A DNA stretch of 64,000 bases from Magnaporthiopsis rhizophila (lineage: Eukaryota > Ascomycota > Sordariomycetes > Magnaporthales > Magnaporthaceae). Positions 10,747 to 22,419 of the stretch are shown piece after piece. Every line of letters begins with the position of its first letter. The first letter of the stretch is position 1. Both the position numbers and the translations under genes were made by a program. The notes below the pieces were generated by a model, which saw only the letters and a list, made by a program, of their open reading frames with translations, ran no database searches and was not told the origin of the DNA. The stretch is from contig PYSS01000059.1 in NCBI GenBank assembly GCA_003049465.1, positions 62,001 to 126,000 of the forward strand, read 5' to 3'.

Positions 10747-12210
10747 CTATGGCGAGCCAAGGCGGACGCCCCCGCTGTGCGTCTTGAGCAGCATGTGCCG
10801 GACTGTGTCCCAAAGCCGCTCCTTGACGCCCTTGAGCAGTGTCGCCACGCCCAGGGTCGATTCGGACGCTTCGGTTACGCCTCCGGTCGGAGGGTCGCCG
10901 AACATGTTCAGCGAGGCGGCGTCCGCGCACAGGACTGCCCAGAGGCGGGGCAGGTTCAGCGTCTCGACGGGCGGGTACACGCGCGTCTGGTGCGGGCTTG
11001 GTGCCGCCTCGCCCGCGGGCAGTGCCATGTTCTCGATCATGAAGGCCGCGATCTGCTGCTTAAGGGACGGCGGCGTCACGGGCGAGTTGTGGATCACGCC
11101 CAGCGCCTGCGCCCACATGTCCTTGACGTGCTCGTCGCCCTTGTCCTGGTGGAAGTGCGGGTTGCGCGTCTCGATTTGGAGGATCTTGACAAGTGGTGGC
11201 TGCTCGTGCTTCCGTCGCCGGTGGTTCTGCGTCGTACTCGTCTTCTCCTTTGTTGGCGGGATGGAGGCGATCCCGCCGCCGAATTGCTCCATGATGTCGA
11301 GGAACTGGAACGGCTCCACGGCGAAGCCGCTAGCGAACCTCATCTTGATCCCGAGCTCCAGGGACATGGCGTGCTCGCCGGCGTTGCCCGTCGCGATGAT
11401 GTCGCGCTCCTCCTCTTCTGCCTCTCCCTGGGCCATTAGCAGCTCGTTGAGCCAGCGGTTGGTGATGCGCGAGCTCCGTCCGGACTTGTTGAACTCGAGC
11501 TTGCCGTTGCGAACCTTGGGCTTGGACCGCCAGCTGAGCCGCACCATGGCCATGCCCTTCTGCCGTCCTCCTTGAGCGTGATGAAGGCCCGCGGCGAAGG
11601 CCTCGCAGTACTCCCGCACCGACCCGGGGACGAAATTGTCTGCGTCGATGAATCCCACGTACCTCCGGCCGGTTGCCGCCGCCAGCGCGGTACCCAGGAG
11701 CATCGCCTCGCCCTTGCCCTTCCAGACAAGGCCCGTTCCCTTGTGGTCGATGATCTCGGGCATGCCCGCCAGCGCAAACGCCTTGGCGAGGCCCGGGTCC
11801 TGTTGGTGGATGGAGATTGCGGACCGACGGCTGACGCGGCAGAAGCGGTCCACCGCTTCGACCTCGCGGGCATAGGCGTCACCTCCCGGCCCGGACCGGT
11901 GGCTGTTGGAGACCACAATGACCAGGCTGTCGTGGGGGATGCCGGAAAGGACGCCCTCGATGGTTGCCACCTCCTCGTTCATGCAGGGGACCACGATAGC
12001 CATCTGCGCCGCGACGGAGTGCACGGCCGTCGGGCAGGCGACATTGCCTCCCTCGGACGAGTAGGAAGAGAAGAGGGAGAAGGACGACAGGGACGAGGTG
12101 CCGCACATGCGTCCACTGTCGCTCCCGGAGTCCAGCTCGATGACCTGCTGCACCGAGCGAATGCGGACCTGGCCCCGGCGCGCGGTTCGAACGGGAGCAC
12201 TCAGGCGCAT
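10747..12210 (-). CDS. mpgS: Mannosyl-3-phosphoglycerate synthase (GT55 family, 487 aa)
   Basis: Catalyses GDP-mannose + 3-phosphoglycerate to mannosyl-3-phosphoglycerate, the first step to the compatible solute mannosylglycerate (cytosolic). The family signatures are plain: the N-terminal APV....G.V.I..VQQVIELDS, AIVVPCMNEE (71-80), the nucleotide-binding VLSGIPHDSLVIVVSNS, HQQDPGLAKAF, the metal-binding GFIDADNFVPGSV (DADN 189-192), MVRLSWRSKPKV, GNAGEHAMSLELG and QIETRNPHFHQDKGDEHVK. The ATG at 12210 aligns with the family N-terminus; the upstream ATG at 12282 does not. A Ser-rich insertion (about 36-55) is unusual. Around plus position 11555-11590 the segment LHHAQGGRQ reads as FITLKEDGR one frame over, so two compensating indels are possible. 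No intron is seen, and no neighbouring MPG phosphatase gene lies within the window. Confidence 0.88.
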   Translation of the reverse strand: MRLSAPVRTARRGQVRIRSVQQVIELDSGSDSGRMCGTSSLSSFSLFSSYSSEGGNVACPTAVHSVAAQMAIVVPCMNEEVATIEGVLSGIPHDSLVIVVSNSHRSGPGGDAYAREVEAVDRFCRVSRRSAISIHQQDPGLAKAFALAGMPEIIDHKGTGLVWKGKGEAMLLGTALAAATGRRYVGFIDADNFVPGSVREYCEAFAAGLHHAQGGRQKGMAMVRLSWRSKPKVRNGKLEFNKSGRSSRITNRWLNELLMAQGEAEEEERDIIATGNAGEHAMSLELGIKMRFASGFAVEPFQFLDIMEQFGGGIASIPPTKEKTSTTQNHRRRKHEQPPLVKILQIETRNPHFHQDKGDEHVKDMWAQALGVIHNSPVTPPSLKQQIAAFMIENMALPAGEAAPSPHQTRVYPPVETLNLPRLWAVLCADAASLNMFGDPPTGGVTEASESTLGVATLLKGVKERLWDTVRHMLLKTHSGGVRLGSP

Positions 12211-15200
12211 CTCGAGCGGTGACTGGGTGACGTGACAGACGGCACCAGTAAGCTGGAATGATCTAATTGGTGCAAAATGCAAGTGTGTAATGTGTGGTGT
12301 GAATCACTTTGTGAGGTGGTGTGGTGATGTCTCGGAAGCCGTGCAATGTGATGCTTCGCTTTAAGGGGGCTTGTTGGATGTATATATATCAGACTTTCTG
12401 GTCGACACAATCGAGAGACCCGATGCATCCCTTATATGCCTGACGAGGCTCCTATATGATTCTTATTCTGCCCGGTGGATATTGCTGCCCCGCCGTCCTG
12501 GGCCGCTGGGTGTTGGGCGTCGCAGCAGCATGCCTTTTTTTTTTCTGGCCCCAGGTTGGTGGTTGACTCTGAAGTGCTGCCTGAATCTTACGCAGGCTGT
12601 TGACCGAGACACGAGCAGCTGAGGAGTAACATGACAGGGCCCAAGCCGCGCCCCGACACCGAGCCAGGGAACCAACCTGAGAGCTAGGAGCGCTCTGACA
12701 GGAGGGCGTACGGGGACTGGATGGGGAGGGGTGGTCGACCGAAGGTTCGGGTTCGAGAGCCGGCTCTAGCCCCAGCACAGGGCTGTCATTCCTGCCTCCG
12801 CCGCGATGCCCCGGGGCGGCGAAGGTGCCCCCCACCAACAGCTGAGCGTCATCGGCAACAGCTCCCATCGCTGATGAGGGCAGTGTGGGCTGCGGCGCGA
12901 GTGCGCCTGATCCAATTCTGGACAAGCCGTTCTGATTGTGGCATTTGATCGTATAGTCTGAGCGTGTTGGGGGCTCTTTTTGTCGTTTGGCGACGTGCTA
13001 ATTTAGACCAAGCAACGCGATCCAGATTGAAATCGCGCCTCTTCGGCTGGCTCGAGCTTGGCAAGAGCCGCAGCCCGGCGCTACCCGCAATCGTCAAAGT
13101 TAGGTAGATGCCTGGCGGCTGGTGCTGGGGATCCATTTTTTTTTTTTCGACTCATCGAGAGTTCGGGGCAACCCAGGTCCGGCCTTATTTGCTTTACACA
13201 GCACAACGCCCAAGGGGAGAAGCCTCGTGCGCGACCGCAGCAACAGCAGCGTGGGCACAAAAATGCCCTGGGCGCCCGACGGTCGAGGCACGCCGCGCCC
13301 GAGGCCGCTTTGACGGCCGCGCGCCCCATTATCTGGGAGCCTACACCAGCTGACCGAGCAAAGAAGCACGATGTGACACAAACACAAACGCAGATGCCGG
13401 GCCCGTATGGCTGGATTGCTGGACTGTTGGGTGGCTGGATCGATTGTGGTCAGGAATAGCAGCAGATTGAATCCTCCCGCCGCTCGATTTGCTGGTGCCG
13501 TCAATTCTTTCCTGCGCTTCCACCCGCGCGTGGCATCCTGGCTACACCCAATTGCTCCTTCCCTGCTGGCGCAACTGCCACAGTCGATTTTCCTCCATTC
13601 GGTCAATGCCACCAACCAAACCAGATTCCCACCGAAGCGACGTCTAATTTTGTCACCACACACACTACAGGCAGGCAGACCTGCAGCCCTACGAACACGA
13701 TCTCCACCACCACCCACCACCACCAGCTCCAGCGTCCAGTCATACTCCACATCCGCGGAAACAGCAGCGCCACACACACCGCTCCAGCGCTCGATCAATC
13801 TACCGAGACACGCACCCTTTCCAAAAATGGGGGCTTGCAACATGTCGCCGCAACAGGCAAAGCGTAACGCTCAGCCGTACCGTGTATGTATAATTAATAA
13901 TTCCCCGGACAGGAGACGGACGGATCAGGGCGGCGCGGACGACCAACCGGCCCGGTGACCCAGCCGTCTTTGACAGGCGCGCGAGGGCCCGCCCGCCCAC
14001 GGGTGAGGCTGCACCAGGAGCACATGCCGTCTCATCCCATCGCGACGCCACAAACGTTGGGCAGACCAAGGGGCCGCACCTCCACTAATCAACCTGCCCG
14101 CGCCCAAACTGCCCGCCCTGGCGGCTACAGACATGGACGGCCCAAGTAGCTGGGATACCCATCGCACATTCTCCAAATGTTTCACATGACAAGGCAGAGC
14201 ATTATCAATCTTTTGGACTCCACGTTCAGCCCCGTCCCCGCATCTGCTGCTCGGCCCCCAGCGGGCCTTGGGGAACCTCCCGCAGCCATCTCCCTGAGCT
14301 TAATCTTTTTATAGCAACTGTCCGTCACCGTCCCCCTGGAGCTGGCAACGTCGTTTTAAGCGGGGAGGATCGGGTCTAGAACGTACTCGGGCTGTCAAAG
14401 ATGTATTCAAGGCGGTGGTTGGCTGGTTAAGCCCCCAATGCTTCTGATCCATAGCACCCAGCCCAATCACAGCCGAAAAAATTGCCGGCCGCTTCACTAT
14501 TCTTGGTCCGGAGGGATCGTGTGCTCCGTAACGTGACTTCATCCTTATCGATATCCCCACCCCCGTGTTGTCCTACGTCAGACCTGGGCTGTTCAAGCTG
14601 TGGTCACCCCACCCTGCCCCTGATCTGAACAGCGCAAACTAGGAAACCTCTGCGAAATCGAGGTTGCGGCAAGGTGGTTACCCTATCGAGACACATCCCT
14701 GGCGAGGTAAATTTAGAACGCCGAGCCGCTGTCACGAGACGCCAGTTTGCGGCGGATGCAGCTGCAAACACTTGACGGCAAGAGAAGGTCCAGATCCTTC
14801 GCAGAGCCGCACGGGAAACCCGATGTATCGCTGTTTGCCACATGCCCGGGAGTGAGGCTCTAGAACGATACGTAGCTATTGTGATATTCCTCCGAGATCG
14901 GCCTGCTGAATCGCCGTTTTCTGTGATCTTTCGTAACGGACCTTTGTATTCATCCTTTTTAACCTGGGACATTTATTTTCATGCTGGGTTCTTTTGTTGA
15001 CGCACGTACTCGGCGCATCCGGAATCCCCATGTCGCACTCGATTCCGGATCACGGGCCCAGTCGGGCCGCTTGACGAAGCAAGCAGCCAGCCTGTCCATG
15101 GCCAAATATGTACAACTTCGTTCTAGTTCCCTCCTTTGCGGATAGATTCACCTACACCCGACCAGCATTAAACGAAGCTGCTCCCTCACTTGCATGTTGC

Positions 15201-16539
15201 TCACAATCCTGAGGATTTTCCACTTCTGCTGGTGATAACCCTGACAGCATATCCAAGGCACTCCCAAACTCTCAGCCTGATATTTGAATATTTCTTCTGG
15301 CCTCCGGGGGATTCCTCCATCCCAAGACTTTGGCCAGCCAAATACTCCTTTCAACAACGCAACTCTTTCAACCGCAGAGCATGAGACACCTGCTAGCGGA
15401 GATAATGATTGCCAGCGAGGAAGTCACAGGCCGCAAATTTACGCGCGTCCTTCTATTTTCATCTTCCATTTTGTCACCGCCTAAGTCCTTCATTGGCTGC
15501 TGAGCCTAGATATCACATCTCTGTCGTCGGGCTTGTGAAAATGCACTCGCCATTGCACGTAGGCCTTTTGCGACCTTTCTTCTCCTTTATCCCGCCCGCT
15601 TGCGTGGCAGCTTACGAACTACGCACCATTATCACAGCGCGGCCATGAGACTTGCGTTCGTGTTACAAAAGGGATGAACGTCGTGCTATTAATCCCGGGT
15701 GGTCCTGACCTGACGCTCTGGACTTTAATGCGGAGATAACGACCAAATTGCAGATAATCCCGACGTGCCCGGCGAAAGTGTGTATGCCAAGACGAAAAGC
15801 CCCTATGCGGTCTCGTTCGTCAGCTGTCGTTTTGCAGCACGTTTGGGAGCCAAAGTACAGCTTCGGCGGGATTTCCGCGGGCCAAGCCGGCCTAATCAGG
15901 CATATTGCGGCAGCAACATGACTAGAAATGTGCGCGTTGGCTGTTCCGCCTCCGTCTCTGCTGGCAATGTACACGCTAGCGCAAGCAGACCTGCGGACGG
16001 AACCTTTCTTAGGGTCGTGAGAAGTCGGTAATGAGGAGATTCTGGGCGGCGCATCCTACTAATAACGTGGTAGACATGGCTTGGTCATCAGGGTGCCAAG
16101 AAAGACGAAGCAGACGGAGCTGACATGAGCCCTGGCCAGCATGGTGGCTATACCTAAAGAGGCATTCAATACCAGTGGGGCCTGGTGGCTTGGGATTCGC
16201 GGACGGGAGGGCTTGGCTTGCCTCCTGGACTCTAATTTAACCGCCCTTCTTCGCCTTGAGGTGCAACTCGCTCTCGCATGCCCGCTCTGATCCAATGCCG
16301 CATTCGGATGTTGCGTCCCAGTCACTACTCGACTCGGCCTGTGTACCAACCCGAGATTGTATCCGCTTCTTGGAAATGGCTCCCGCCACGCCGTCACGTC
16401 CAGGTCAGTGACACGCCTGCCCATTGGTCCATGTTTGTTAGGACCGCCCTGCCATCCATCGATGGCGTTACGCATCGGAGAGACGCTGGGGCTAAAATGA
16501 CATCCTGTTTGGCCTCTAGCGGCAGGGCTGCAGTTCGTC
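12211..16539. other. 4.3-kb interval without a supported gene
   Basis: Many short overlapping ORFs on both strands lack domains or consistent splicing. Around 13500-13830 the plus strand is C/A-rich like a fungal promoter and ends at an ATG (13827) with a short ORF (MGACNMSPQQAKRN). I cannot extend this into a gene. A T run lies at about 13136-13148. No tRNA or repeat is recognised. Confidence 0.5.
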
Positions 16540-18222
16540 ATGGAATCGGCCGCTACAGGGAAGACGAACCCGGACACGCGCAAGCTGATACGCAGACATG
16601 TTATGCTGGGCAAGAACACGGGCAAGGTCCGTCCGCCCCGGAATCCGGCCCCGCCATCCCCTAAATGGAACCGCTCCCCGAGGAGCTCAGGGGTCGAGGG
16701 CGCTGGGAACTCGGCATTGGTGCAACCACAGGCAAAAGGTGCCGAGACGTGGGGTGGCGCCACCCCCACGAACGGGACGGGACAAGTGACAGTCCCACCA
16801 CCCTTCGGCCACGTGCTAGCCGCCTTGACCCTCCCACCGGACGTCCAGCTGCATTCTGTGGTCCTATTTCTGCAATGTGAGCGGCTAGTCTGCATGAAAC
16901 CTGCCGTCCCTTGTTTACGTCCCTTCTCGCTACCACGGCGTCGGTAGCAGCCGCCACGCGGAGTACCCGCCCGCCCCTTACGTTAGATCAGCGTTGACAG
17001 CCACGTCCCCATGTCCAGTCTATCAGCAAATGTCCCTCCACATGGCCTTCCCGCTGCACATGTGCCTGTCGTTCGAGAAGACGGCGCAGACGTACATCCT
17101 GCCCGTCATTGCCGACCGCGCGTACCTGCACTCGGTCATCTCGGGCGCCTGCCGCGCTTGGCAGGCCGTGCTGCCCCACGACAGCAGCAGCCGCCGCGCC
17201 GAGATGGGCAGGCTGTCTACCTTCCACGCCGCCCAGGCGCTGACCGCGCTCCGCCGCCGGCTCGACGAGGATGACGAGCCCACCAAGCTGTCCACCAGCA
17301 CCATCATGTGTGCCATGATGCTGGCGTGGCACTGCATCACGACTGGCGACGTCGCCTCGGCCCGCGTCCACACCGAGGGCTTGGGCAGGCTCGTGCTGCT
17401 CAGGGGCGGTGTGCGGTCTTTTTGGCCGTCGCCCAGGCCGCTGCTGGAGATTATGCGGTAAGCTGGGTCCGTGCCACGCGTGTGTGTGTGTGTGTGTGTG
17501 CTTCCGCTAACACTGCTCCCAGCTGCGATCTTGCCGTCGCAATCTCCACTGGGCTGCCCCCAGTCATCCCAAAGTCGTCCCCCGGCGGCGAGCAGGTGTA
17601 CCTGGAATACCCAGACCTCTCGCATCTGCTTCCCCAGCACAGCGACGATCTGTGCTCGCCCGCATCATGGCCGCTCCGGCGACCCATCGACCTCAACATC
17701 GACGACCCGGAGCTGGGGCGCGTGTGGCGCGAGCTGTCCGACTTTTGCGCCGTGGCCAACTTTGCAGCCGCGTCCGGCGGCCGACACCGCATCACGTCGC
17801 AGACCTACATGCACTGCATGGCCGCGTCCATGTACCGCCTGACCGCGATGCGGTTCGGCCAGGGCACGGGCGACGAGGCCGTGCGGCTGGGCCTGCTGGC
17901 CTTTACAAACAACGTCTTTTTGCCCTGGCGTAGCCTCGGAATATCCTACTGCTGCCTCGCCGACGACCTGCGGCGCGAGCTGGCGCGCCCGGAGCTTTTG
18001 TGGGTGCTGTCCCCGTGCACGGTCGTGTGGCTGCTCATGGCCGCGGGGGCGTCGGTCTTGGACTTGGAGAGGGAGGCTTGGCTGCGCGGGATGCTGTGGG
18101 ACAACCTGGGGTTCTGTGGGATCGAGAGTTGGGCTGGAACGCGGGCTCTGCTGGTGAACTACATGTGGATCGGGGTCGTTCACGATAGGAGGGGGGAGTC
18201 GATTTTCCACGCCAGACATTGA
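16540..18222 (+). CDS. Fungal transcription-factor-like protein without Zn cluster (Fungal_trans_2 type, 497 aa)
   Basis: Three exons: 16540-16876, 17001-17457 and 17523-18222 (1494 nt, phases consistent). Introns: 16877-17000 (GTGAGC...TTGACAG, 124 nt) and 17458-17522 (GTAAGC...GCTAAC...CAG, 65 nt). The N-terminus carries the basic motif TRKLIRRHVMLGKNTGK. That motif is characteristic of a fungal group that keeps the regulatory middle-homology region but has no Zn2Cys6 binuclear cluster. The body (AFPLHMCLSFEKTAQTYI, AYLHSVISGACRAW, the HTEGLGRLVLLRGG repeat-like segment) matches the alpha-helical Fungal_trans_2 region. DNA binding is not evident, so the regulatory role is inferred. Without the first exon no ATG opens the 17000 frame, which supports this model. 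Confidence 0.72.
17479..17500 (+). repeat. (GT)n microsatellite inside intron 2
   Basis: About ten GT/TG units lie between the donor and branch point of the transcription-factor gene's second intron. Length changes would alter donor-to-branch spacing without touching the coding sequence. Confidence 0.85.
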
Positions 18223-19495
18223 AGCAACCAGCAGAGCCTGCCGATATAATCCTTCACGTGGATTTGGTGCAAAATCAAGCCGCAGACACTACCGCTTCAA
18301 CATAACACGTATACCCGATCGTGGATGCTGGGGTGATGTTGCCAATGAGGGAAAGGGGCATGGTTTTTGCGCCCCTCGGCCCCCCACAGATGTAGGATTT
18401 GGCCCTGCCTCGCCGCAGACGCCTGCGAGCACTTGGCCATGGTCTTAACGTGGTGCGGGCGGTGGCTCAGGTTGGTGCCGACGACGCGAGGGTTGGGGAC
18501 CGAGCGCTCCTGCCGGCCAAGTGAAGCCCGCCGCCACCGCCAGCTAAGGCTAACCCAGGGAAAAAGAACAATATTGTTAAAATATATAGCATGCACAGGG
18601 GAAATGGTGCGCTAATCACAGGGACGGCGGGCGCACATTCAGTTGGATTGGGCCCTGCAAGGCACTAAAATTAGTGCATACAGGGCCCCAAAATAAGTGG
18701 TGGTTCAGACTTTATTATTTAGGCAAGGGGCAGCCAACTCTACTCCCTCATATATCCACCAACATCGATACCGCGGATTTTGCGCGGGCGGGCATTCCGG
18801 TGCCTTAAGCCTATTTCCGAAAAATTATTTTGTATAGGGTTGGCAAAAAATCGACCCACGGCCACCAAAGCCATCTCCATATTGGGCTGATAAATTTAAC
18901 TTAATTAAATTAATAACAAATTAAGGCGCAGGTAATCTATAAGATTGCAACCCTTATAAAGCCAGTAATTTATAAAGTGCCAACCCCTTACAAAATATGT
19001 AATTTGCAGGGCAGCCGCTATATTGCAAGTATAAGCCGCATGCATAACTTTTACACGGTAAATAGCATGCACAACCCTTACAGGGTGAGTTGCATGCATA
19101 ACCAATGCAGGGTAAATGTATTGCATAATTAACCATATGCCCCAACCAAATTTACAGGAAATGCAGGGTAAGTTAGGTATATAGCCCAGCCTTAAACTAG
19201 TTACATAATTTAGCCCTAACCGGTATAGGGGCTACAGGGTAGGCTACCTTGGTATATGCAGTAGTTATTTCTAACAAATGTCCACGTCAAGGCTGCTGCT
19301 AAGTTTCGCTAACCCCGGCTGGTGGCTTTAGCGGAAAACTCTAGAGATACATTATATTCGTCGTCCGGCTATTTATAAGTTCGCCTGTCAGGGAGTGAAA
19401 CAGCGGGCACCCTACCGTCGCACTCCCCGTGCGAAGAAAACCTGGCGCCGTGAATCATGCCACTGTTACGTAATGCTGCTATCCGAGAATTCTGG
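18223..19495. other. AT-rich left shoulder of the TE island
   Basis: No gene. Base composition falls from about 18640. From about 18940 to 19160 there are dispersed imperfect motifs (GCATGCATAA, CAGGGTAA, CCCTTACAGGGT) that suggest an older eroded repeat. From about 19260 to 19495 the DNA is again GC-balanced and is the left half of the locus split by element D. Confidence 0.5.
18648..18691. repeat. Nested inverted repeat (hairpin)
   Basis: Outer arms TTGGGCCCTG (18648-18657) and CAGGGCCCCAA (18681-18691) enclose an inner palindrome, GCACTAA (18662-18668) and TTAGTGC (18671-18677). It marks the start of the AT-rich shoulder and could be the end of a MITE-like element. No partner end was found. 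Confidence 0.5.
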
Positions 19496-19500
19496 TATCT

Positions 19501-19620
19501 TGTCACGCGGACTCAACTTTAACAATTATTGGGGCGCCTATAAAGGCCGCCAACAAATGCACAAAAACCTTGCGATAAATAAACGCCTGACCCCGCAATT
19601 GGGAAACGCGCTTTCGGAAT
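19501..19620 (+). repeat. Element D 5' LTR, left part
   Basis: First 120 bp of the LTR, starting TGTCACGCGGACTC. It ends where element A inserted and includes the GGAAT target copy at 19616-19620. It aligns to 46324-46443. Confidence 0.9.
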
Positions 19621-20076
19621 TGTTACGACCACAGCTGGCAGGGGACAGAAGGGCTGGGGCTAACCCCCAGCGGTACACCTTTACCCCGCAATCATGTGGA
19701 ACCAAGGGTTGCATGACTAAAGCCAGGGTGAACAAGGGATTATATGATCAGACATTTACCTAAGCATAATGATATGCCTGTTATGAACATAGCAAATATA
19801 GCACAATAATATGTTTGCTATGAACATAGCAAATATAGCACAAACAGGGCATAGGGATCACGGGTATATAAAATAAGGATTTCCTACTGTATTGGATAGC
19901 TTTAATTAAGGCCTTGGCATTAATTAACCTAAATTAGCTCCAAGGCAACCCTTTGGGCAAGCAATCGAAACCTTTATTATTATCCCAATCCCTAGCACAA
20001 AGCGATCTTATAAAATTATACTGCTAATATTTTTCTTAATATACCCTATTCTAAAAGCAAAAAACCATTTGTAACA
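19621..20076 (+). repeat. Element A 5' LTR (456 bp)
   Basis: Starts TGTTACGACC and ends TTTGTAACA (inverted ends TGTTAC/GTAACA). A TATA-like GGTATATAAAA lies near 19863. The U3 part contains a 25-bp direct repeat (19780-19804 and 19817-19841) of the form G(T/C)TATGAACATAGC followed by AAATATAGCAC. Confidence 0.92.
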
Positions 20077-22400
20077 TTTTGATTAATCCTGTTTAATATT
20101 TACCGAAAATAACAAACAATAATAATTATATCGATCGCAGGCAAAAAATCCGAGAGCATTATTATTACCGGCAAATTATACAATAATCCCTCGGCAGCTA
20201 TACAAATATTTATTACGGAAATTGAAAAATTTAAAAAAGCTTAAACCAAGCCTTATATTACCGTTAAATTTTACAAATTCCTTTTGCCTAATAAGTACAA
20301 TAAAAAAAAAAGCAAGATTAAAATGTTCCTAACCAAATACAAGGGGTATTTTTTGTTTTATTAAAACTATTTTTAGCGGGAAAAACAGAAAATTACCTAT
20401 ATAATTATATACCTGAATAATAAGGTTAAGGATTGGTTCGAACCCATTTGGTCCGATTATTTAAAAGGGCATAATAAGTCCAAAAAAAAACCAAACTGGT
20501 ATTTGTTAATTTCGAAAAATTCGGAGAAAAAATTGCCAAAATTTTTGAACAAATTAATAAAAAACGGGTGGCCGAAAGAAAATTATTTTAATTTTGGCAA
20601 AAAAGCCCCGTATTAATTTATATTTCCAAATTTCAGCAGCTAATTAATAAATTCAATTAAACAAAAAATACCAAAATAATTCAGCTTTACCAAAAGCTAA
20701 AAAATAATATAAAAAATAAATTATTTAAGCAGGAATAACCTAAAAATTTTATCGATTATATTATTACGGCCATTTATATTAATAATAAATTATATAAATA
20801 TTACCTCGAAAAAAAAGTTTAGCAAACCAAACCAATAATGCAAAATAATAAAATTAACCAAAAAAAAGCAAAATAATAATAATTTATAATTTATAATATA
20901 TATTTTAAACCTATAAATTTTAATGCTGGAATTATACAGCAGCAAAAGGAATAAAAATATATCAGGTTCAAAAATCCAAAAAATGGGAAATATTTTAAAT
21001 ATGGGAAAAAAGGATATATTAAAAAAAACTATCCGCAAAAAAACCGATAAACGGCCGTCTTTTGCCGAAAAAATACACCAGGAAATTACCAACCCATAAT
21101 CCTAACCTTACCTAGAACAGCATAAAAAATAACAAAAAAAAGCTTATATTTCGGAGCATCGTTTAATTAAACCTATTATTTGGTTAAAAATTATATAATT
21201 TATTATTTTAATAAAAATGCTATAAAATATTACCCAAAATAATAAATTGCTATAATATAAAAAATTAACCAATCCCGGATCAGTAATAAAAAAAAGATCG
21301 GGGCAACCACCAATTTTATAACATTCGAAAAAAAGGATAGCATAATAATGCATATTTTAAAAAAATTTAAAAAACAAAACAGGGAATTTAAAAAACTAGC
21401 CCGGTGCAAAAGCGTATCGAACACCTCGGTTAATAACCCCGAAAAAAATTCAAATATAAATGCAAAAACGGAATAATTTTTGGGCCAAACATATTTAATA
21501 TAAATTTAGAAAAAAGGATTAAACCCGATAATATTTAAAAAAACTGCAAAAATAGGCCCTAATAATAAAAAATTTGGCAAATAATAATAGCAATATATTG
21601 TTAATTTTAAAAAATTCCAGCAAAAATTTAATTAGTAACTGATCGATATAAAGAAATAATCCCTTATAACCAAAAAAAAAAATACAAAAAGCATATATTT
21701 TATTTAAATTTTTAAAAATAAACCGATAATTTTGGGATCAGCCCAAACCTATCGGTGGTTTAATATACAAAAAACCGGCGCAAAATAACAAAAAAAAACC
21801 CCTGAATTGGTTAAAAAATAACCAGTTAATTATTTATTACGGGGCATTATTTAAGAATATTCCGAACCTAAATTAACGGTTAATATAACCTTATGCATTA
21901 AATTATAAGGATATAAACCCTGATGCAAAACATTATAACGAATTATTTTGGGCTAAATGCTTATATAATAATTATAAATAATATATGGCCAAAAAGCTAA
22001 AATATGATTTTTTTTATAATAAAAGGGAAAAAAACCAATACAATACCTATGCCAGAAATATTAATTTCCGAAATAATAAACAGCAAAAATAAATTACAAA
22101 AGCCTTATAGCAACCTTTATATTATTACCAGCATATTTTATAATATATTTTGCAGGAATTTTTATATACCAAATATATAAAAAACTGAAATGCAAGGTAT
22201 ATATAAAAAAAAAACAAAGGCCTAAATAAATAGGTTTGCCCGATCGATAAAAATAATTGGGGGCCGGAAACAGGCACCCCAAGCAAAAAATTAAAAAGCT
22301 TACCCAAAAATAAGGCACAAATAAAGCAATAATTAGCAAAATCCCTAATAATAACGATTACCGACCAATATAAGCATATTAGGATAATAATATATTGGAA
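20077..22400 (+). pseudogene. Element A gag remnant
   Basis: Multiply stopped frame. It is collinear with 33332-35560 of element C and with the complement of 31000-32845 plus 40069-40570 of element B. The CCHC knuckle near 20985-21050 has lost its Cys codons to Tyr. Confidence 0.7.
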
Positions 22401-22419
22401 AGGGCAAAAAATAAAAATT

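Noticed and set aside
10651..11575. Long plus-strand ORFs opposite the synthase
   Set aside because: Arg/Leu/Pro-rich shadows typical of GC-rich coding DNA read in reverse; the minus strand carries unmistakable MPGS motifs.
12452..12925. 157-codon minus-strand ORF
   Set aside because: Low-complexity Pro/Ser/Arg composition, no domain and no splice-consistent partner.
13407..13958. 183-codon plus-strand ORF
   Set aside because: Runs through promoter-like CA-rich sequence. Only the short MGACNMSPQQ start looks possible, and it cannot be extended.
16059..16895. 278-codon minus-strand ORF
   Set aside because: No domain or signal features. It overlaps the first exon of the better-supported plus-strand regulator, whose phases and motif fit.
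18905..19145. Possible CRISPR-like or satellite array
   Set aside because: Motifs recur irregularly and imperfectly without fixed spacers, and the organism is a fungus.
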